DNA from: Natrinema salaciae
Lineage (GTDB): Archaea; Halobacteriota; Halobacteria; Halobacteriales; Natrialbaceae
NCBI RefSeq assembly: GCF_900110865.1
Contig: NZ_FOFD01000005.1
Location: 1 to 64,000, forward strand
Direction of reading: 5' to 3'
Length of the DNA: 64,000 nucleotides
This document shows, in pieces, positions 1-9,181 of the stretch. Under the pieces are notes generated by a model. That model saw nothing but the letters and a program-made list of their open reading frames with translations, ran no database searches and was not told the DNA's origin. Numbering within the stretch: position 1 is the stretch's first letter; each line of letters begins with the position of its first letter. Made by a program: the position numbers and the translations under genes.

Positions 1-474
1 GAACTCGGCGACGACGGCAAAAAGATGACCATCGTCGCGACCAAGGGCAGCTTCGACATGGCCTACCCGCCGCTGATCCTCGCGAGCACGGCCGCTGCCT
101 TCGGCTGGGACGTCGTCGTCTTCCACACCTTCTGGGGACTCGACATCCTCCACGAGGAGAAATCGGCAGACCTCAAACTGAGCGCCGTCGGCAACCCGAA
201 CATGCCGCTGCCGAACTCGATCGCCGCCCTTCCCGGGATGGACCGCATGGCCACCAAAATGATGCAGAAGAAAATCGACGAAAACGGCACCGCCACCATC
301 CAGGAACTCATCGACCTCTCCCTCGAGCAGGGCGTCGACCTCCAGGCCTGCCAGATGACCATCGAACTGATGGACTACGACGAAGACGACTTCTACGACG
401 GCGTCACGACCGGCGTCGGAGCCGCCACCGCCCTACAGCACATGGCCGAGTCCGACGTGCAACTCCTCGTTTAG
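1..474 (+). CDS. DsrE/DsrF/DrsH-like family protein (5' end outside window)
   Basis: The reading frame is open from the first base (Glu-Leu-Gly-Asp-Asp-Gly-Lys-Lys before the first internal Met at base 25), so the true start probably lies upstream of the window. The protein shows the DsrE-like fold pattern: an early beta strand with TIVATKG, a hydrophobic stretch LASTAAAFGWDVVVFHTFWG, and one cysteine in DLQACQMTIELMDY, the usual position of the putative sulfur-relay cysteine in this family. Such proteins are thought to carry persulfide or act in thiol relay, usually as cytosolic homo-oligomers. The substrate cannot be read from the sequence, and no functional partner gene is visible inside the window. 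Confidence 0.85.
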   Translation, partial: ELGDDGKKMTIVATKGSFDMAYPPLILASTAAAFGWDVVVFHTFWGLDILHEEKSADLKLSAVGNPNMPLPNSIAALPGMDRMATKMMQKKIDENGTATIQELIDLSLEQGVDLQACQMTIELMDYDEDDFYDGVTTGVGAATALQHMAESDVQLLV

Positions 475-848
475 TTCGTGACTGGTCCCGTCAGTGGACC
501 TTCGGAGCCGCCCCCGTCCACGAAGCTGTCCCGCTCTTTGTGAGAAGCGATATCGGAACCCGGCGACCGCCGTTCGTGTCAGTTCGTTCATCGGACGGCT
601 GCGAGCAACGACGGGCTCCACCGACTGTCCTCACAGTCCATGCGGCCGCGACAGCAATCTCGGCGAATGTTCCGTCGCCGTTTCCGATATATCGTCGACA
701 CGTATCGGTTCGAGCGCGGCACGGGCCGAAAACGAGACTACGGACCGATCTCCGGCGAGAACCCCACACTTTAGGAAGGGAGGAGAGTAGAAACGCCCAA
801 TCGGGACGTGCGAGCGAGAGCGACGACCCACGTGACCGAGGAGAGGTC
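475..848. other. Intergenic region with a likely promoter for the UbiD block
   Basis: No convincing gene. A TATA-like CACTTTAGGA lies near 764-773 and a purine-rich GAGGAGAGG directly precedes the ATG at 849, so the downstream gene probably has a leader of about 50 bases with a Shine-Dalgarno sequence rather than a leaderless start. Long open frames on both strands here are arginine/serine-rich GC artefacts. Confidence 0.4.
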
Positions 849-1343
849 ATGTCGGACCACTACATCACAGCAGCGGAACATCTACCCGACGAGGAACAGA
901 CGGAAACGACGCTCCAGATCACCGACGCCGAGACGAAGCGGATATTCGAGGCACGGGTCCGGATCGCCCGGGCACCCGACGATCTCACCGATCCGCAACC
1001 GCTGCGGGTCGTCACAGGACCACACGAGAACGTCAGCGAAGAACGGTACGTGGAGTTCATCGACGAGATCGACTCGGCGGGGATCAACGACGGTCTCCTG
1101 CGTCGACTCACGAGCGAGCAGGAAACGACCTCGAACATCGTCAATACTCGATCCGACGATCTCAAGGTCGTGTTGCGCTATCTCGTCGAATCGGGGCAGT
1201 ACGAATCGACCGCCGAGGCGCTCCGAGAGATTTCGTTTCGATACCTCGCGGATCACCACCCCGCCCTGCTCGAGTCGTACGAGGACGTCCGCACCGAGTT
1301 CGAAGCCGACCCGCTTCGGCGTGCCCTCACGGAACGAGAGTGA
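849..1343 (+). CDS. Small acidic protein, possible ribbon-helix-helix C-terminus, upstream of ubiD pair
   Basis: 164 residues. The start at 849 is chosen because a Shine-Dalgarno-like GAGGAG precedes it and the more upstream frame is Arg-rich and unnatural. The N-terminal half (about residues 1-80) is acidic and unrecognised. Residues about 105-145 (VVLRYLVESGQYESTAEALR and following) look like the sheet-helix-helix pattern of CopG/RHH proteins. The stop is only 3 bases before the UbiD gene, so the two are almost surely cotranscribed. It may be an operon regulator or a small accessory subunit of the decarboxylase; the sequence does not decide. Confidence 0.6.
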   Translation: MSDHYITAAEHLPDEEQTETTLQITDAETKRIFEARVRIARAPDDLTDPQPLRVVTGPHENVSEERYVEFIDEIDSAGINDGLLRRLTSEQETTSNIVNTRSDDLKVVLRYLVESGQYESTAEALREISFRYLADHHPALLESYEDVRTEFEADPLRRALTERE

Positions 1344-1346
1344 CTC

Positions 1347-2858
1347 ATGTCGGCTGAGTCGTTCCGAGAGTACCTCCGGCTTCTCGCGGACGAAGACGCC
1401 CTCGTCTCGGTCGCGGAGTCGGTGTCGTGGGACCTCGAGGCGAGCGCGATCACGACCCTCGCCAATCGGACCGACGGCGAAGTTCCGGTCTTCGAGTCGA
1501 TCGAGGAGACCGCAATCGGCGCGACACTCGTCGGCGATCCGTATCGAGGGCCGGGATACAGGCCGTGGGCGCACCTCGCTCGAGCGTTCGGGCTACCAGC
1601 CGAGCTGTCGGGGCCGGCGTACTACGAGGCGGTCGTCGACCGACTCCGATCACCCCACGAACCGCGAGTCGTCGGGCGGGACGTGGCACCCTGTAAGAAC
1701 GTCGTCCGGACCGGAACGGACGTCGACCTCCTGTCGATCCCCTGGCCGTACATCCATCAGGGCGACGGCGGACGGTACTCGAACCTCCACACCGTCGTCG
1801 CGCCGGATCCGGAGACGAAGTGGGGACACTGGTCGAGCCACCGCATGATGGTCCACGACGACGCCCTCGCCAGCCTGTTGTTTCTGGCGGGCGAACAGGC
1901 GCCGAATCGCTACTATTACGAATACGAACCGCAGGCGGAGCCGATGCCGGTGGCGGTCGTCCTGGGTGCCGAACCGGCCGTCCAGTGCAGTACGGAGATG
2001 TGGATTCCGACGGGGCGGAGCGAGGCCGCGTTCGCAGGTGGATTGAAAGACGGGGCAGTCGAGCTGGTCACGTGCGAGACGAACGACCTGTACGTTCCAG
2101 CGACGGCGGAGCTCGTCATCGAGGGACGCGTGGTCCCTCACGAGCGGCTCGACGAAGGCCCGTTCGGCGATTACTTCGGGTACATGAACGGCCCACGACG
2201 GTCCATGCCCGTGTTCGTCGTCGACGCGATAACCCGCCGGACGGAGCCGCACGTCCCGTTTTGCGTCGAGGGAACCGGCGTCGGATACGGCCAGAACTCC
2301 AGCAGCACGCTCCAGACCGCCGCGGCCGGTCCCGACGCGACCCTCGGCCTTCGGGCGGCCGGCTTCGACGTAACACTGGCCGTCCCGTGGCGCTTTACCT
2401 CGCGGACCGTCTGGGTCATCGCGACGGACCCTTCCTATCCGGGCTCCCTCCACGAGCTGGCGAACTTCGTGTTTACCACGTGGGGGATGCTCCACATCGA
2501 TTTCTTCGTGTTCGTCGATGCCGACGTCGATCCACTCGATCCGCGGGCCGTGTTGACGGCGATCGCCCTCGAGGCCGACCCGGACGCCGACTTCCACCAG
2601 TTCGGCGTCGAACGAATGCCGAAAGTGCCGCTCAACATCTACCAGACACCTGACGAGAAGGGCAGCGCGGACGTCGGGACCTCGAAAGCCAAGACCGCGA
2701 AAGCGTACATCGACGCGACCAGCGACCGGCCGTCGGGGGAGGGGAACGGAACCGGAGACGTGACGGAGCTGCGAAAGCGCGCCCAGGAACTCCTCGTCGA
2801 TGCGGGCCTCTCGCCGGCGCGGTTCGACCTCCTCGAGGAGGGGGGTGGATCTCGATGA
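1347..2858 (+). CDS. UbiD family prFMN-dependent decarboxylase
   Basis: 503 residues, the normal length for UbiD. Enzymes of this family use prenylated FMN with a divalent metal and K+ to (de)carboxylate aromatic or alpha,beta-unsaturated acids. The central signature EGPFGDYFGY (residues 270-279) matches the conserved EGP(Y/F)GD-x-x-GY segment carrying catalytic acidic residues, and GTGVGYGQNSSSTLQ and the CKNVVRTGTDVDLLSIPWPY stretch are also typical. It starts 3 bases after the small upstream gene and overlaps the next UbiD-like gene by 4 bases, so the pair is translationally coupled. The UbiX prenyltransferase needed to make prFMN is not in this window. The substrate is unknown; the neighbouring acyl-CoA genes hint at aromatic, terpenoid or branched-acid catabolism. 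Confidence 0.88.
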   Translation: MSAESFREYLRLLADEDALVSVAESVSWDLEASAITTLANRTDGEVPVFESIEETAIGATLVGDPYRGPGYRPWAHLARAFGLPAELSGPAYYEAVVDRLRSPHEPRVVGRDVAPCKNVVRTGTDVDLLSIPWPYIHQGDGGRYSNLHTVVAPDPETKWGHWSSHRMMVHDDALASLLFLAGEQAPNRYYYEYEPQAEPMPVAVVLGAEPAVQCSTEMWIPTGRSEAAFAGGLKDGAVELVTCETNDLYVPATAELVIEGRVVPHERLDEGPFGDYFGYMNGPRRSMPVFVVDAITRRTEPHVPFCVEGTGVGYGQNSSSTLQTAAAGPDATLGLRAAGFDVTLAVPWRFTSRTVWVIATDPSYPGSLHELANFVFTTWGMLHIDFFVFVDADVDPLDPRAVLTAIALEADPDADFHQFGVERMPKVPLNIYQTPDEKGSADVGTSKAKTAKAYIDATSDRPSGEGNGTGDVTELRKRAQELLVDAGLSPARFDLLEEGGGSR

Positions 2859-4255
2859 TTCCGTTCGCGCAGTATCTGCGGGGGCTGGCGAGCGACGGCG
2901 ACCTGGTGACGCTCGACAGGCCCACCGACGTTCCGCCGGACGTCATCGCGTCCGAAGCGCTCCGCGCGAACGGGCCCGCACTCCGATACGGCGGAGACGA
3001 CGGGGTCGACCTCGCCAGCGGGGCGTTCAGCGGCCCGGATCAGATGCAGCGCCGGGAAACGAAGCCGTGGTCACGGCTGGCACTGGGACTCGGACTGGAA
3101 CCCGACGCGTCGTTCGTCACCGTACTCGAGGTGGTCACGGGGCTCGGACCCGCCGGCGACGAGGGGGAACCGACGTACACCGGGCAGGCGGCGTCGCGTA
3201 CCCTCGGCAGCGTCCGGGCGCTACACCTGCCACGCGGTGTCGAGGACGTCTGGCCGTCACTGACGCTGGGCGTGGCCTCGGTGTCGACGTCGGACGGGTC
3301 CCACTGGGCACCGATTCACGGCTCCGTTATCGGCGACGACAAACTCGGCGTGTCCACCCCCGTCGCCCTCTCGTCGCTCCTGGATGACGACGGGATGCTC
3401 GCCATCGCCCTCGGAGTGCCACCGGCGGCCATCGCGACCGCGTACCTGCTCGCAGTGACGGGGTGCATCGACGTCCCGATCCAGGCCTGCGGCGTCGCGA
3501 ACGACGTTCCGCTCGCCCCGACCAACGGCGGCCTCGTCCCGAGCGCGACGGAACTGGTCATCGAGACGTCGGTCGACGATCGCGACCCCGATTTCCAGTC
3601 GGACCGGCGCGAAGCGTGGGAACACGGCGTCGAAAGTACGCCGTTGGCGCTGTCGGTCGAACGGATCATCGCGACCGACGATCCGGTGATCCCCTTCTCT
3701 CCGCTCGGACGACCGCTCGCCGACGACCTGCAACTCGCGGGCGTAACGACCGCGGCGACGCTGTACCACCGCGTCAACGACTACTGGGGAATCTCGCCCG
3801 TCGAGTGGGTCCTGTTACCGGCGGAAGCCGAACTCGGCATCTGTTTCGTGGCCACCGACGTCCTTTATGCGGGCTTCGAGTGGCAACTCGCCAACATCCT
3901 CTTTACGTTCTCGTCGCTGTTCGACACCATCGTCATCGTCGACGACACCGTCCCGCCGCGAGAACTCGGACGCGTCCTCGGCGATATCTGGGTGAAAGCG
4001 CATCCGTCTCGAGACTGGATCTTCAGTGAACCGTCCGCACCGGCCGCAAACCGGCCTCGCTATCGACAGGACGGAACGACTGGCGCTCGGCTGTACGTGA
4101 ACGCGGCCTGGGACCCTCGCTGGGAGGACTCGTACATCGCCCCGCGAGTCGCGTTCGAACGGTCGTTCCCGGACACCGTCCGTAGGGCGGCCCGAAAAGC
4201 GTGGAACACACGTCACGACCCGGGATCCGAAGACGGCGACCCCGACCGTCGCTGA
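2855..4255 (+). CDS. Divergent UbiD-like protein, probably a partner subunit
   Basis: 466 residues, overlapping the preceding UbiD gene by 4 bases (GATGA arrangement). UbiD character is visible in HWAPIHGSVIGDDKLG, NGGLVPSATELVIET, and the C-terminal FEWQLANILFTFSSLFDTIVIVDD segment, which parallels HELANFVFTTWGMLHIDFFVFVD of its neighbour. The EGPFGD catalytic segment expected after SATELVIE is absent: the sequence runs into TSVDDRDPDFQSDRREAWEH instead. I infer a non-catalytic or differently specialised subunit forming a hetero-oligomer with the upstream protein, as in phenylphosphate carboxylase, where two UbiD-like chains work together. An alternative is an enzyme with a different active site. 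Both are inference; the homology itself is clear. Confidence 0.75.
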   Translation: MIPFAQYLRGLASDGDLVTLDRPTDVPPDVIASEALRANGPALRYGGDDGVDLASGAFSGPDQMQRRETKPWSRLALGLGLEPDASFVTVLEVVTGLGPAGDEGEPTYTGQAASRTLGSVRALHLPRGVEDVWPSLTLGVASVSTSDGSHWAPIHGSVIGDDKLGVSTPVALSSLLDDDGMLAIALGVPPAAIATAYLLAVTGCIDVPIQACGVANDVPLAPTNGGLVPSATELVIETSVDDRDPDFQSDRREAWEHGVESTPLALSVERIIATDDPVIPFSPLGRPLADDLQLAGVTTAATLYHRVNDYWGISPVEWVLLPAEAELGICFVATDVLYAGFEWQLANILFTFSSLFDTIVIVDDTVPPRELGRVLGDIWVKAHPSRDWIFSEPSAPAANRPRYRQDGTTGARLYVNAAWDPRWEDSYIAPRVAFERSFPDTVRRAARKAWNTRHDPGSEDGDPDRR

Positions 4256-4413
4256 CCGACGGCCGCGACTGCGTGGTGGCAGCTACCGACTATCGTGTCG
4301 GTTACTAATCGAAAACAGAACCGTTTACGCCAGATGCTGTCGCTGTAACTTTTCTAACGTTAATAGTTTTGTGTATATTTCTACTGTTTTAGTTGCAGAA
4401 TTTACCGGTGCGG

Positions 4414-4420
4414 TTATATA
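4414..4420 (+). promoter_or_regulatory. TATA element for the acyl-CoA synthetase operon
   Basis: TTATATA centred 27 bases before the ATG at 4444, in a locally AT-rich stretch (about 4335-4420). The spacing fits transcription beginning at or next to the start codon, the common leaderless arrangement in haloarchaea, and it supports the ATG at 4444 over a TTG at 4393. Confidence 0.7.
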
Positions 4421-4443
4421 GGGGAACGGAATCCGAGCCGTGT

Positions 4444-6126
4444 ATGGGTTCCAGCCACAACCTGTCCGACTACGAGACTGCACGGAAGCAGTTCTCGTGG
4501 GACGACATCTATGCAGCGGCCGACTGGGATGCACCGGGGAACCTGAACATCGCACACGAGGTCGCCGATCGTCACGCCGACGACCGCGAGAAAGTTGCGC
4601 TCTACCAGGTCGACACCGACGGGGAGCTCACGAAAACGACGTTCTGGGAGCTGGCCGATCGCTCGAGCCAGTTCGCGAACGTCCTCGAGGAACTCGGCGT
4701 CGAGCGGGGTGATCGCGTGTTCTCGTACATGCCGCGGATTCCGGAACACTACGTGGCGCTGATCGGAACGCTCAAGCGGGGCGCGGTCTGGGGCAGCGTC
4801 AACGAGCGGTTCGGTCCGGACGGCATCTCCTACCGGCTCGACGACTGTGACGCGACGGTCGTCGTCACCACGACCGACAATCGCGACACCGTCGACGCCG
4901 CGCTCGCCGACGCGCCGTCGGTCGAGCACGTCGTCACCGTCGACCGCGGCGGCGGTGCGCCCGCCGAGGACGTCGTGTTCAATACGGCGCTCGACGGTGC
5001 GAGTACGGCGTACGACACCGCCGACACCGGCGGCGAGGACGACGCGCTGCTCTATTACACGTCCGGGACGACCGGGCTGGCGAAAGGCGTCCTGCACAAA
5101 CAGCGCTGGGTGGCCGGCGTGGCCGCCACGCAGAAGTACGCCGTCGACCTCCAGCCGGGTGACCTCTACTGGAGCACCGGCGACCTGGGCTGGTTGACCG
5201 GCGCGATCAACACGCTCGGTGCCTGGTTCTGGGGGGCCTCGCTGTTCACCTACGAGGGCGAGTTCGATCCGGAGGCGTGGGCCGACCTGCTCGACGACTA
5301 TCCGATCACCGTCCTGTTCTCGGTTCCGACGGCCTACCGCATGCTCCGGGAGAAGGAGGAGGTGCTGGAGGGCGTCGACCTCGACCTGCGCCACGCGCTA
5401 TCGATCGGCGAGCCCCTCAGCGCCGGCGTCGTCGAGTGGGGCGAGGACGAACTCGACGTCACCATCCTCGACACGTACGGCCAGACGGAGACGGGCAACA
5501 TGATCATCAACAACTATCCCACGATGGAGCTCCGGCCCGGCTCGATGGGCAAGCCCCTCCCCGGAATCGAGGCCGACATCGTCGACCCCGAAACCGGTGC
5601 CGTGCTCGAGCCCGGCGAGACGGGCGAAATCGCCCAGCGAGGGGACTACCCCTGCTTCTTCGCCGAGTACTGGAACAAACCCGAGAAGACCGCGTCGTGT
5701 TTCGTCGACGGTCCCGACGGCAGGTGGTATCTCTCGGGCGACCTCGCGCACAAGGACGAGGACGGTTACGTCTGGTTCGAGGGGCGAGCGGACGACGTCA
5801 TCCTCTCGTCGGGATACCGGATCGGCCCGTTCGAAGTCGAGAGTTCGCTGGGCGAGCACGAAGCCGTCGCCGAGGCCGCCGTCGTGCCCAAGCCCCACTC
5901 GGAGCGGGGCAACATCGTGAAGGCCTACATCGTTCTCAGCGAAGGCGCGACGCCCGCCGAGGATCTCAAAGCGGAGATCAAGGACCACGTGCGCGACGAA
6001 CTCTCGGCCCACGAGTACCCTCGAGAGATCGAGTTCCGCGAGGAACTGCCGAAGACTGTCACCGGGAAGATCCGCCGAACCGAGCTCCGGGACGAGGCGG
6101 AAGGAGAGACCGAGGCGTCGCCGTAA
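4444..6126 (+). CDS. Acyl-CoA synthetase (AMP-forming, medium-chain/ACSM-like)
   Basis: 560 residues. It activates a carboxylic acid to its CoA thioester through an acyl-adenylate. The phosphate-binding loop YYTSGTTGLAKG is at about residues 204-215, the A5 segment is TYGQTETGN, the A7/A8 hinge region is YLSGDLAHKDEDGYVWFEGR with SSGYRIGPFEVE, and the C-terminal catalytic lysine lies in PKTVTGKIRR. Together these are complete for the ANL superfamily, and the overall pattern is closest to medium-chain acyl-CoA or acetyl-CoA synthetases. A TATA element at 4414-4420 supports the ATG at 4444 as a leaderless start. It is first of four genes that next encode a dehydrogenase and both subunits of a biotin-dependent carboxylase, so it probably feeds that pathway. 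Substrate chain length cannot be inferred safely. Confidence 0.9.
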   Translation: MGSSHNLSDYETARKQFSWDDIYAAADWDAPGNLNIAHEVADRHADDREKVALYQVDTDGELTKTTFWELADRSSQFANVLEELGVERGDRVFSYMPRIPEHYVALIGTLKRGAVWGSVNERFGPDGISYRLDDCDATVVVTTTDNRDTVDAALADAPSVEHVVTVDRGGGAPAEDVVFNTALDGASTAYDTADTGGEDDALLYYTSGTTGLAKGVLHKQRWVAGVAATQKYAVDLQPGDLYWSTGDLGWLTGAINTLGAWFWGASLFTYEGEFDPEAWADLLDDYPITVLFSVPTAYRMLREKEEVLEGVDLDLRHALSIGEPLSAGVVEWGEDELDVTILDTYGQTETGNMIINNYPTMELRPGSMGKPLPGIEADIVDPETGAVLEPGETGEIAQRGDYPCFFAEYWNKPEKTASCFVDGPDGRWYLSGDLAHKDEDGYVWFEGRADDVILSSGYRIGPFEVESSLGEHEAVAEAAVVPKPHSERGNIVKAYIVLSEGATPAEDLKAEIKDHVRDELSAHEYPREIEFREELPKTVTGKIRRTELRDEAEGETEASP

Positions 6127-6183
6127 GCGAGCGCCTCGCGAGACGAGCTATCGAAGACGACGAGCAGTTCGATCCACCGCACG

Positions 6184-7401
6184 ATGAATTTCGAATCTAC
6201 AGACGAACGTTCGATGATCCGGTCGACCGCGGAATCCGTCGCGGCCGAATACGGACCGGAGTACTGGCGAGCAAAAGAAGAACACGGCGAGTTTGCCCAG
6301 GAGTACTGGGACGAGCTCGCCGAGGCTGGCTTCCACGGGCTACTGGTCCCCGAGGAGTACGGCGGCGCCGGCATGGGGATGCAGGAGATGGGGCTGGCGA
6401 TGGAGACGCTCTGCGCCGAGGGCTGTGGCATGGCCGGCACCTGGTATCTGGTGCTCACCGCGGGGATGGCCGCCGTCGGCATCCGCGAGAACGGCACCGA
6501 GACCCAGAAGGAGACCTACCTGCCCGACATCGCCGCCGGCGAGCGGAACTTCTCCATCGGCATCACCGAGCCCGAAGCGGGAACGAACACGCTGAACGTC
6601 GCCACGCGGGCCCAGAAGGAGTCCGCCGAGGAAACCACGGCTGACCCATCGGAAGCCGTCGCTTCCGAGGACGGCGACGAGTACGTCCTCAACGGGACCA
6701 AGGCGTGGATCACCTTCGCCGATCGGGCGGACAATATGATCCTCGTTACCCGTACGACCCCGCGCGAGGCGGTCGACCAGGGCACCGACGGCATCAGCCT
6801 GTTCATCGTCGATATGGACGACCCCGGGATCGAGGTCTCGCCGATCCCCAAACACGGGATCAACTACTCGAACTCCTGTGAGGTGTTCATCGAGGACGTT
6901 CGCGTCCCCGAGGAGAACCTGCTCGGTACGGAAGACGAGGGCTGGTGGGCGCTCGTCGACATGTTGAACCCCGAGCGCATCGGCTTCGCCGCGGCCGGGA
7001 CGGGGATCGGGAAACTGGCCGCCGAGACCGCCATCGAGTACGCCACCGACCGGGAGGTGTTCGGTGCCCCGGTCGGGAGCCACCAGGCCGTCTCCTTCCC
7101 CATCACGCAGGCCTACGCGCGGATGGAGACGGCCGCGCTGATGCGCGAGAAAGCCGCCTGGCTCTACGACCACGGCGAGGACTGCGGCTACGAGACCAAC
7201 GTCGCGAAAGCGACGGCCGTCAGCGCCGGCATCGAGGCGGTCAAGCAGTCGATGCAGGCGTTCGGCGGCTGGGGCTACGCGACGGAATACGACGTCGAGC
7301 GGTGGTGGCGTGAGATCAACCTCACGCGGTTAGCCCCCGTCTCCCAGCAGATGGCGTACAACCACATCGGCCAGCAGCTCGGCTTCCCCAAATCCTACTG
7401 A
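6184..7401 (+). CDS. Acyl-CoA dehydrogenase
   Basis: 405 residues. A FAD enzyme that introduces a 2,3-double bond into acyl-CoA and passes electrons to [16 protein letters not shown] and [20 protein letters not shown] form the FAD/substrate region, and the C-terminal signature [20 protein letters not shown] is canonical. An acidic insert of about 20 residues (near residues 142-162, rich in Glu, Thr and Ala) sits in the middle domain loop and looks like a halophilic surface insertion. The gene lies 57 bases after the synthetase and 2 bases before the biotin carboxylase gene. A dehydrogenase directly coupled to an acyl-CoA carboxylase recalls isovaleryl-CoA or citronellyl-CoA type pathways, but specificity is inference. 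Confidence 0.92.
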   Translation: MNFESTDERSMIRSTAESVAAEYGPEYWRAKEEHGEFAQEYWDELAEAGFHGLLVPEEYGGAGMGMQEMGLAMETLCAEGCGMAGTWYLVLTAGMAAVGIRENGTETQKETYLPDIAAGERNFSIGITEPEAGTNTLNVATRAQKESAEETTADPSEAVASEDGDEYVLNGTKAWITFADRADNMILVTRTTPREAVDQGTDGISLFIVDMDDPGIEVSPIPKHGINYSNSCEVFIEDVRVPEENLLGTEDEGWWALVDMLNPERIGFAAAGTGIGKLAAETAIEYATDREVFGAPVGSHQAVSFPITQAYARMETAALMREKAAWLYDHGEDCGYETNVAKATAVSAGIEAVKQSMQAFGGWGYATEYDVERWWREINLTRLAPVSQQMAYNHIGQQLGFPKSY

Positions 7402-7403
7402 TC

Positions 7404-9176
7404 ATGTTCGAGAAAGTTCTCGTCGCCAATCGCGGCGAAATCGCCGTTCGCGTGATGGCAGCGTGCGAAGAACTCGGTATCGAGACGGTCGCCATCTACA
7501 GCGACGCCGACCGCAACGCCGGCCACGTCGACTACGCCGACGAGGCGTACAACGTCGGTCCGGCACCGGCCAGCGAGTCGTACCTCGATCAGGCGGCGAT
7601 CGTCGACGTCGCCGAACGCGCCGGCGCGGACGCGATCCATCCCGGTTACGGCTTCCTCGCCGAAAACGCCGCGTTCGCCCGCCGCGTCGAATCGACGGCC
7701 GGCGTCACGTGGGTCGGACCGCCCAGCGACGCCATGGAGACGCTCGGCGAGAAGACGACGGCCCGGACCGTCATGCGGGAGGCCGGCGTTCCGGTCGTCC
7801 CCGGGACGACCGAACCGGTCGCCGACGCCGACGACGTGCGGACGCTGGGTTCGGAGTACGGCTACCCCATCGCCATCAAGGCCGACGGCGGCGGTGGCGG
7901 CCGGGGCATGAAGATCGTCCGCGGCGAGGCCGAAGTCGAGGACGCGCTCGAGAGCGCACGGCGCGAGGGCGAGGCGTACTTCGACAACGACACGGTCTAC
8001 GTCGAGAAATACCTCGACGCCCCCAAACACATCGAGGTGCAGGTGATCGCCGACCGTCACGGCAACGTCCGACACCTCGGCGAGCGCGACTGCTCGCTCC
8101 AGCGTCGCCACCAGAAGGTCATCGAAGAAGCGCCGAGCCCGGCGCTCGACGCCGACCTGCGCGACGAGATCGCCGAGGCCGCTCGCCGAGGCGTCCGTGA
8201 AGCCGGATACACGAACGCCGGAACCGTCGAGTTCCTCGTCGAAGATGGCGCGTTCTACTTCATGGAGGTGAACACCCGCATCCAGGTCGAACACACCGTC
8301 ACCGAGGAAGTGACGGGAATCGACATCGTCCGGTGGCAGCTGCGGGTCGCCGCCGGCGAGGAACTCGCGTTCGACCAGAACGCCGTCGAAATCGACGGTC
8401 ACGCGGTCGAGTACCGCATCAACGCCGAGAATCCGGCCGCCGACTTCGCACCGACTCCCGGCCGGCTCACTACCTACAGGCCACCGTCGAGCATCGGCGT
8501 CCGCCTCGACCACGCGGTCGCGCAGGGCGACGAGATCGGCGGCGACTACGACTCGATGATCGCGAAACTGATCGTCAGCGGCGACGACCGCGATCACTGC
8601 CTCGAGCGATCGAAGCGGGCGCTCGAGCACTTCGACGTCGAAGGTGTGCACACGACGATCCCCTTCCACCGGCTGGTGCTCGACGACGACGTCTTCGTCG
8701 CCGGGGATCACACCACGAACTACCTCGATCGAGCGTTCGACGCCGACGCGCTCGAGACGGCCGTCGACCGCTGGGGACCCGCAGCGGCGACCGACGGCGA
8801 TGGCACGCGGTCGACGACGTCGGCGGTGACCGTCGAAGTCGATGGCCGGCGGTTCGACGTCGTCATCGAGGATGGGGCCCCACAGGCTGCCGTCGAGAGC
8901 GGCGACACCCAAACCGGTCCCGGCGGTGACACCGGAGCGGACGGTACCGCCGCGGTCGCCACCGGCGACGCCGTCACCGCGGAGATGCAGGGGACGATCC
9001 TCTCGGTCGCCGTCGAGGAGGGCGACGACGTCGCGGCCGGGGACGTCGTCTGCGTGCTCGAGGCGATGAAGATGGAAAACGACGTGGTCGCCGCCAGCGG
9101 CGGGACGGTCGAATCGGTTCCGATCACGGCGGGTGACTCCGTCGATATGGGCGACACCCTCATCACACTGGAGTAA
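7404..9176 (+). CDS. Acyl-CoA carboxylase alpha chain: biotin carboxylase fused to biotin carboxyl carrier domain
   Basis: 590 residues. The N-terminal biotin carboxylase begins [15 protein letters not shown], has the glycine-rich ATP-grasp loop [10 protein letters not shown] at about residue 165 and the [19 protein letters not shown] segment. The C-terminal biotinyl domain carries EAMKMEN with the biotinylated lysine at residue 556. The two domains are joined by an acidic Gly/Asp/Thr-rich linker (about 470-520), without the long BT domain of mitochondrial alpha chains. It carboxylates biotin with ATP and bicarbonate and hands the carboxyl to the carboxyltransferase encoded 5 bases downstream. 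Because the second carboxyltransferase gene near 21 kb lacks a neighbouring alpha gene, this chain could serve both complexes; that is inference. Confidence 0.93.
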   Translation: MFEKVLVANRGEIAVRVMAACEELGIETVAIYSDADRNAGHVDYADEAYNVGPAPASESYLDQAAIVDVAERAGADAIHPGYGFLAENAAFARRVESTAGVTWVGPPSDAMETLGEKTTARTVMREAGVPVVPGTTEPVADADDVRTLGSEYGYPIAIKADGGGGGRGMKIVRGEAEVEDALESARREGEAYFDNDTVYVEKYLDAPKHIEVQVIADRHGNVRHLGERDCSLQRRHQKVIEEAPSPALDADLRDEIAEAARRGVREAGYTNAGTVEFLVEDGAFYFMEVNTRIQVEHTVTEEVTGIDIVRWQLRVAAGEELAFDQNAVEIDGHAVEYRINAENPAADFAPTPGRLTTYRPPSSIGVRLDHAVAQGDEIGGDYDSMIAKLIVSGDDRDHCLERSKRALEHFDVEGVHTTIPFHRLVLDDDVFVAGDHTTNYLDRAFDADALETAVDRWGPAAATDGDGTRSTTSAVTVEVDGRRFDVVIEDGAPQAAVESGDTQTGPGGDTGADGTAAVATGDAVTAEMQGTILSVAVEEGDDVAAGDVVCVLEAMKMENDVVAASGGTVESVPITAGDSVDMGDTLITLE

Positions 9177-9181
9177 TCACG

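Noticed and set aside
540-848. Long in-frame upstream extension of the small protein ahead of the UbiD pair
   Set aside because: It is Arg/Ser-rich and has no Shine-Dalgarno or TATA support; the ATG at 849 has both context and natural composition.
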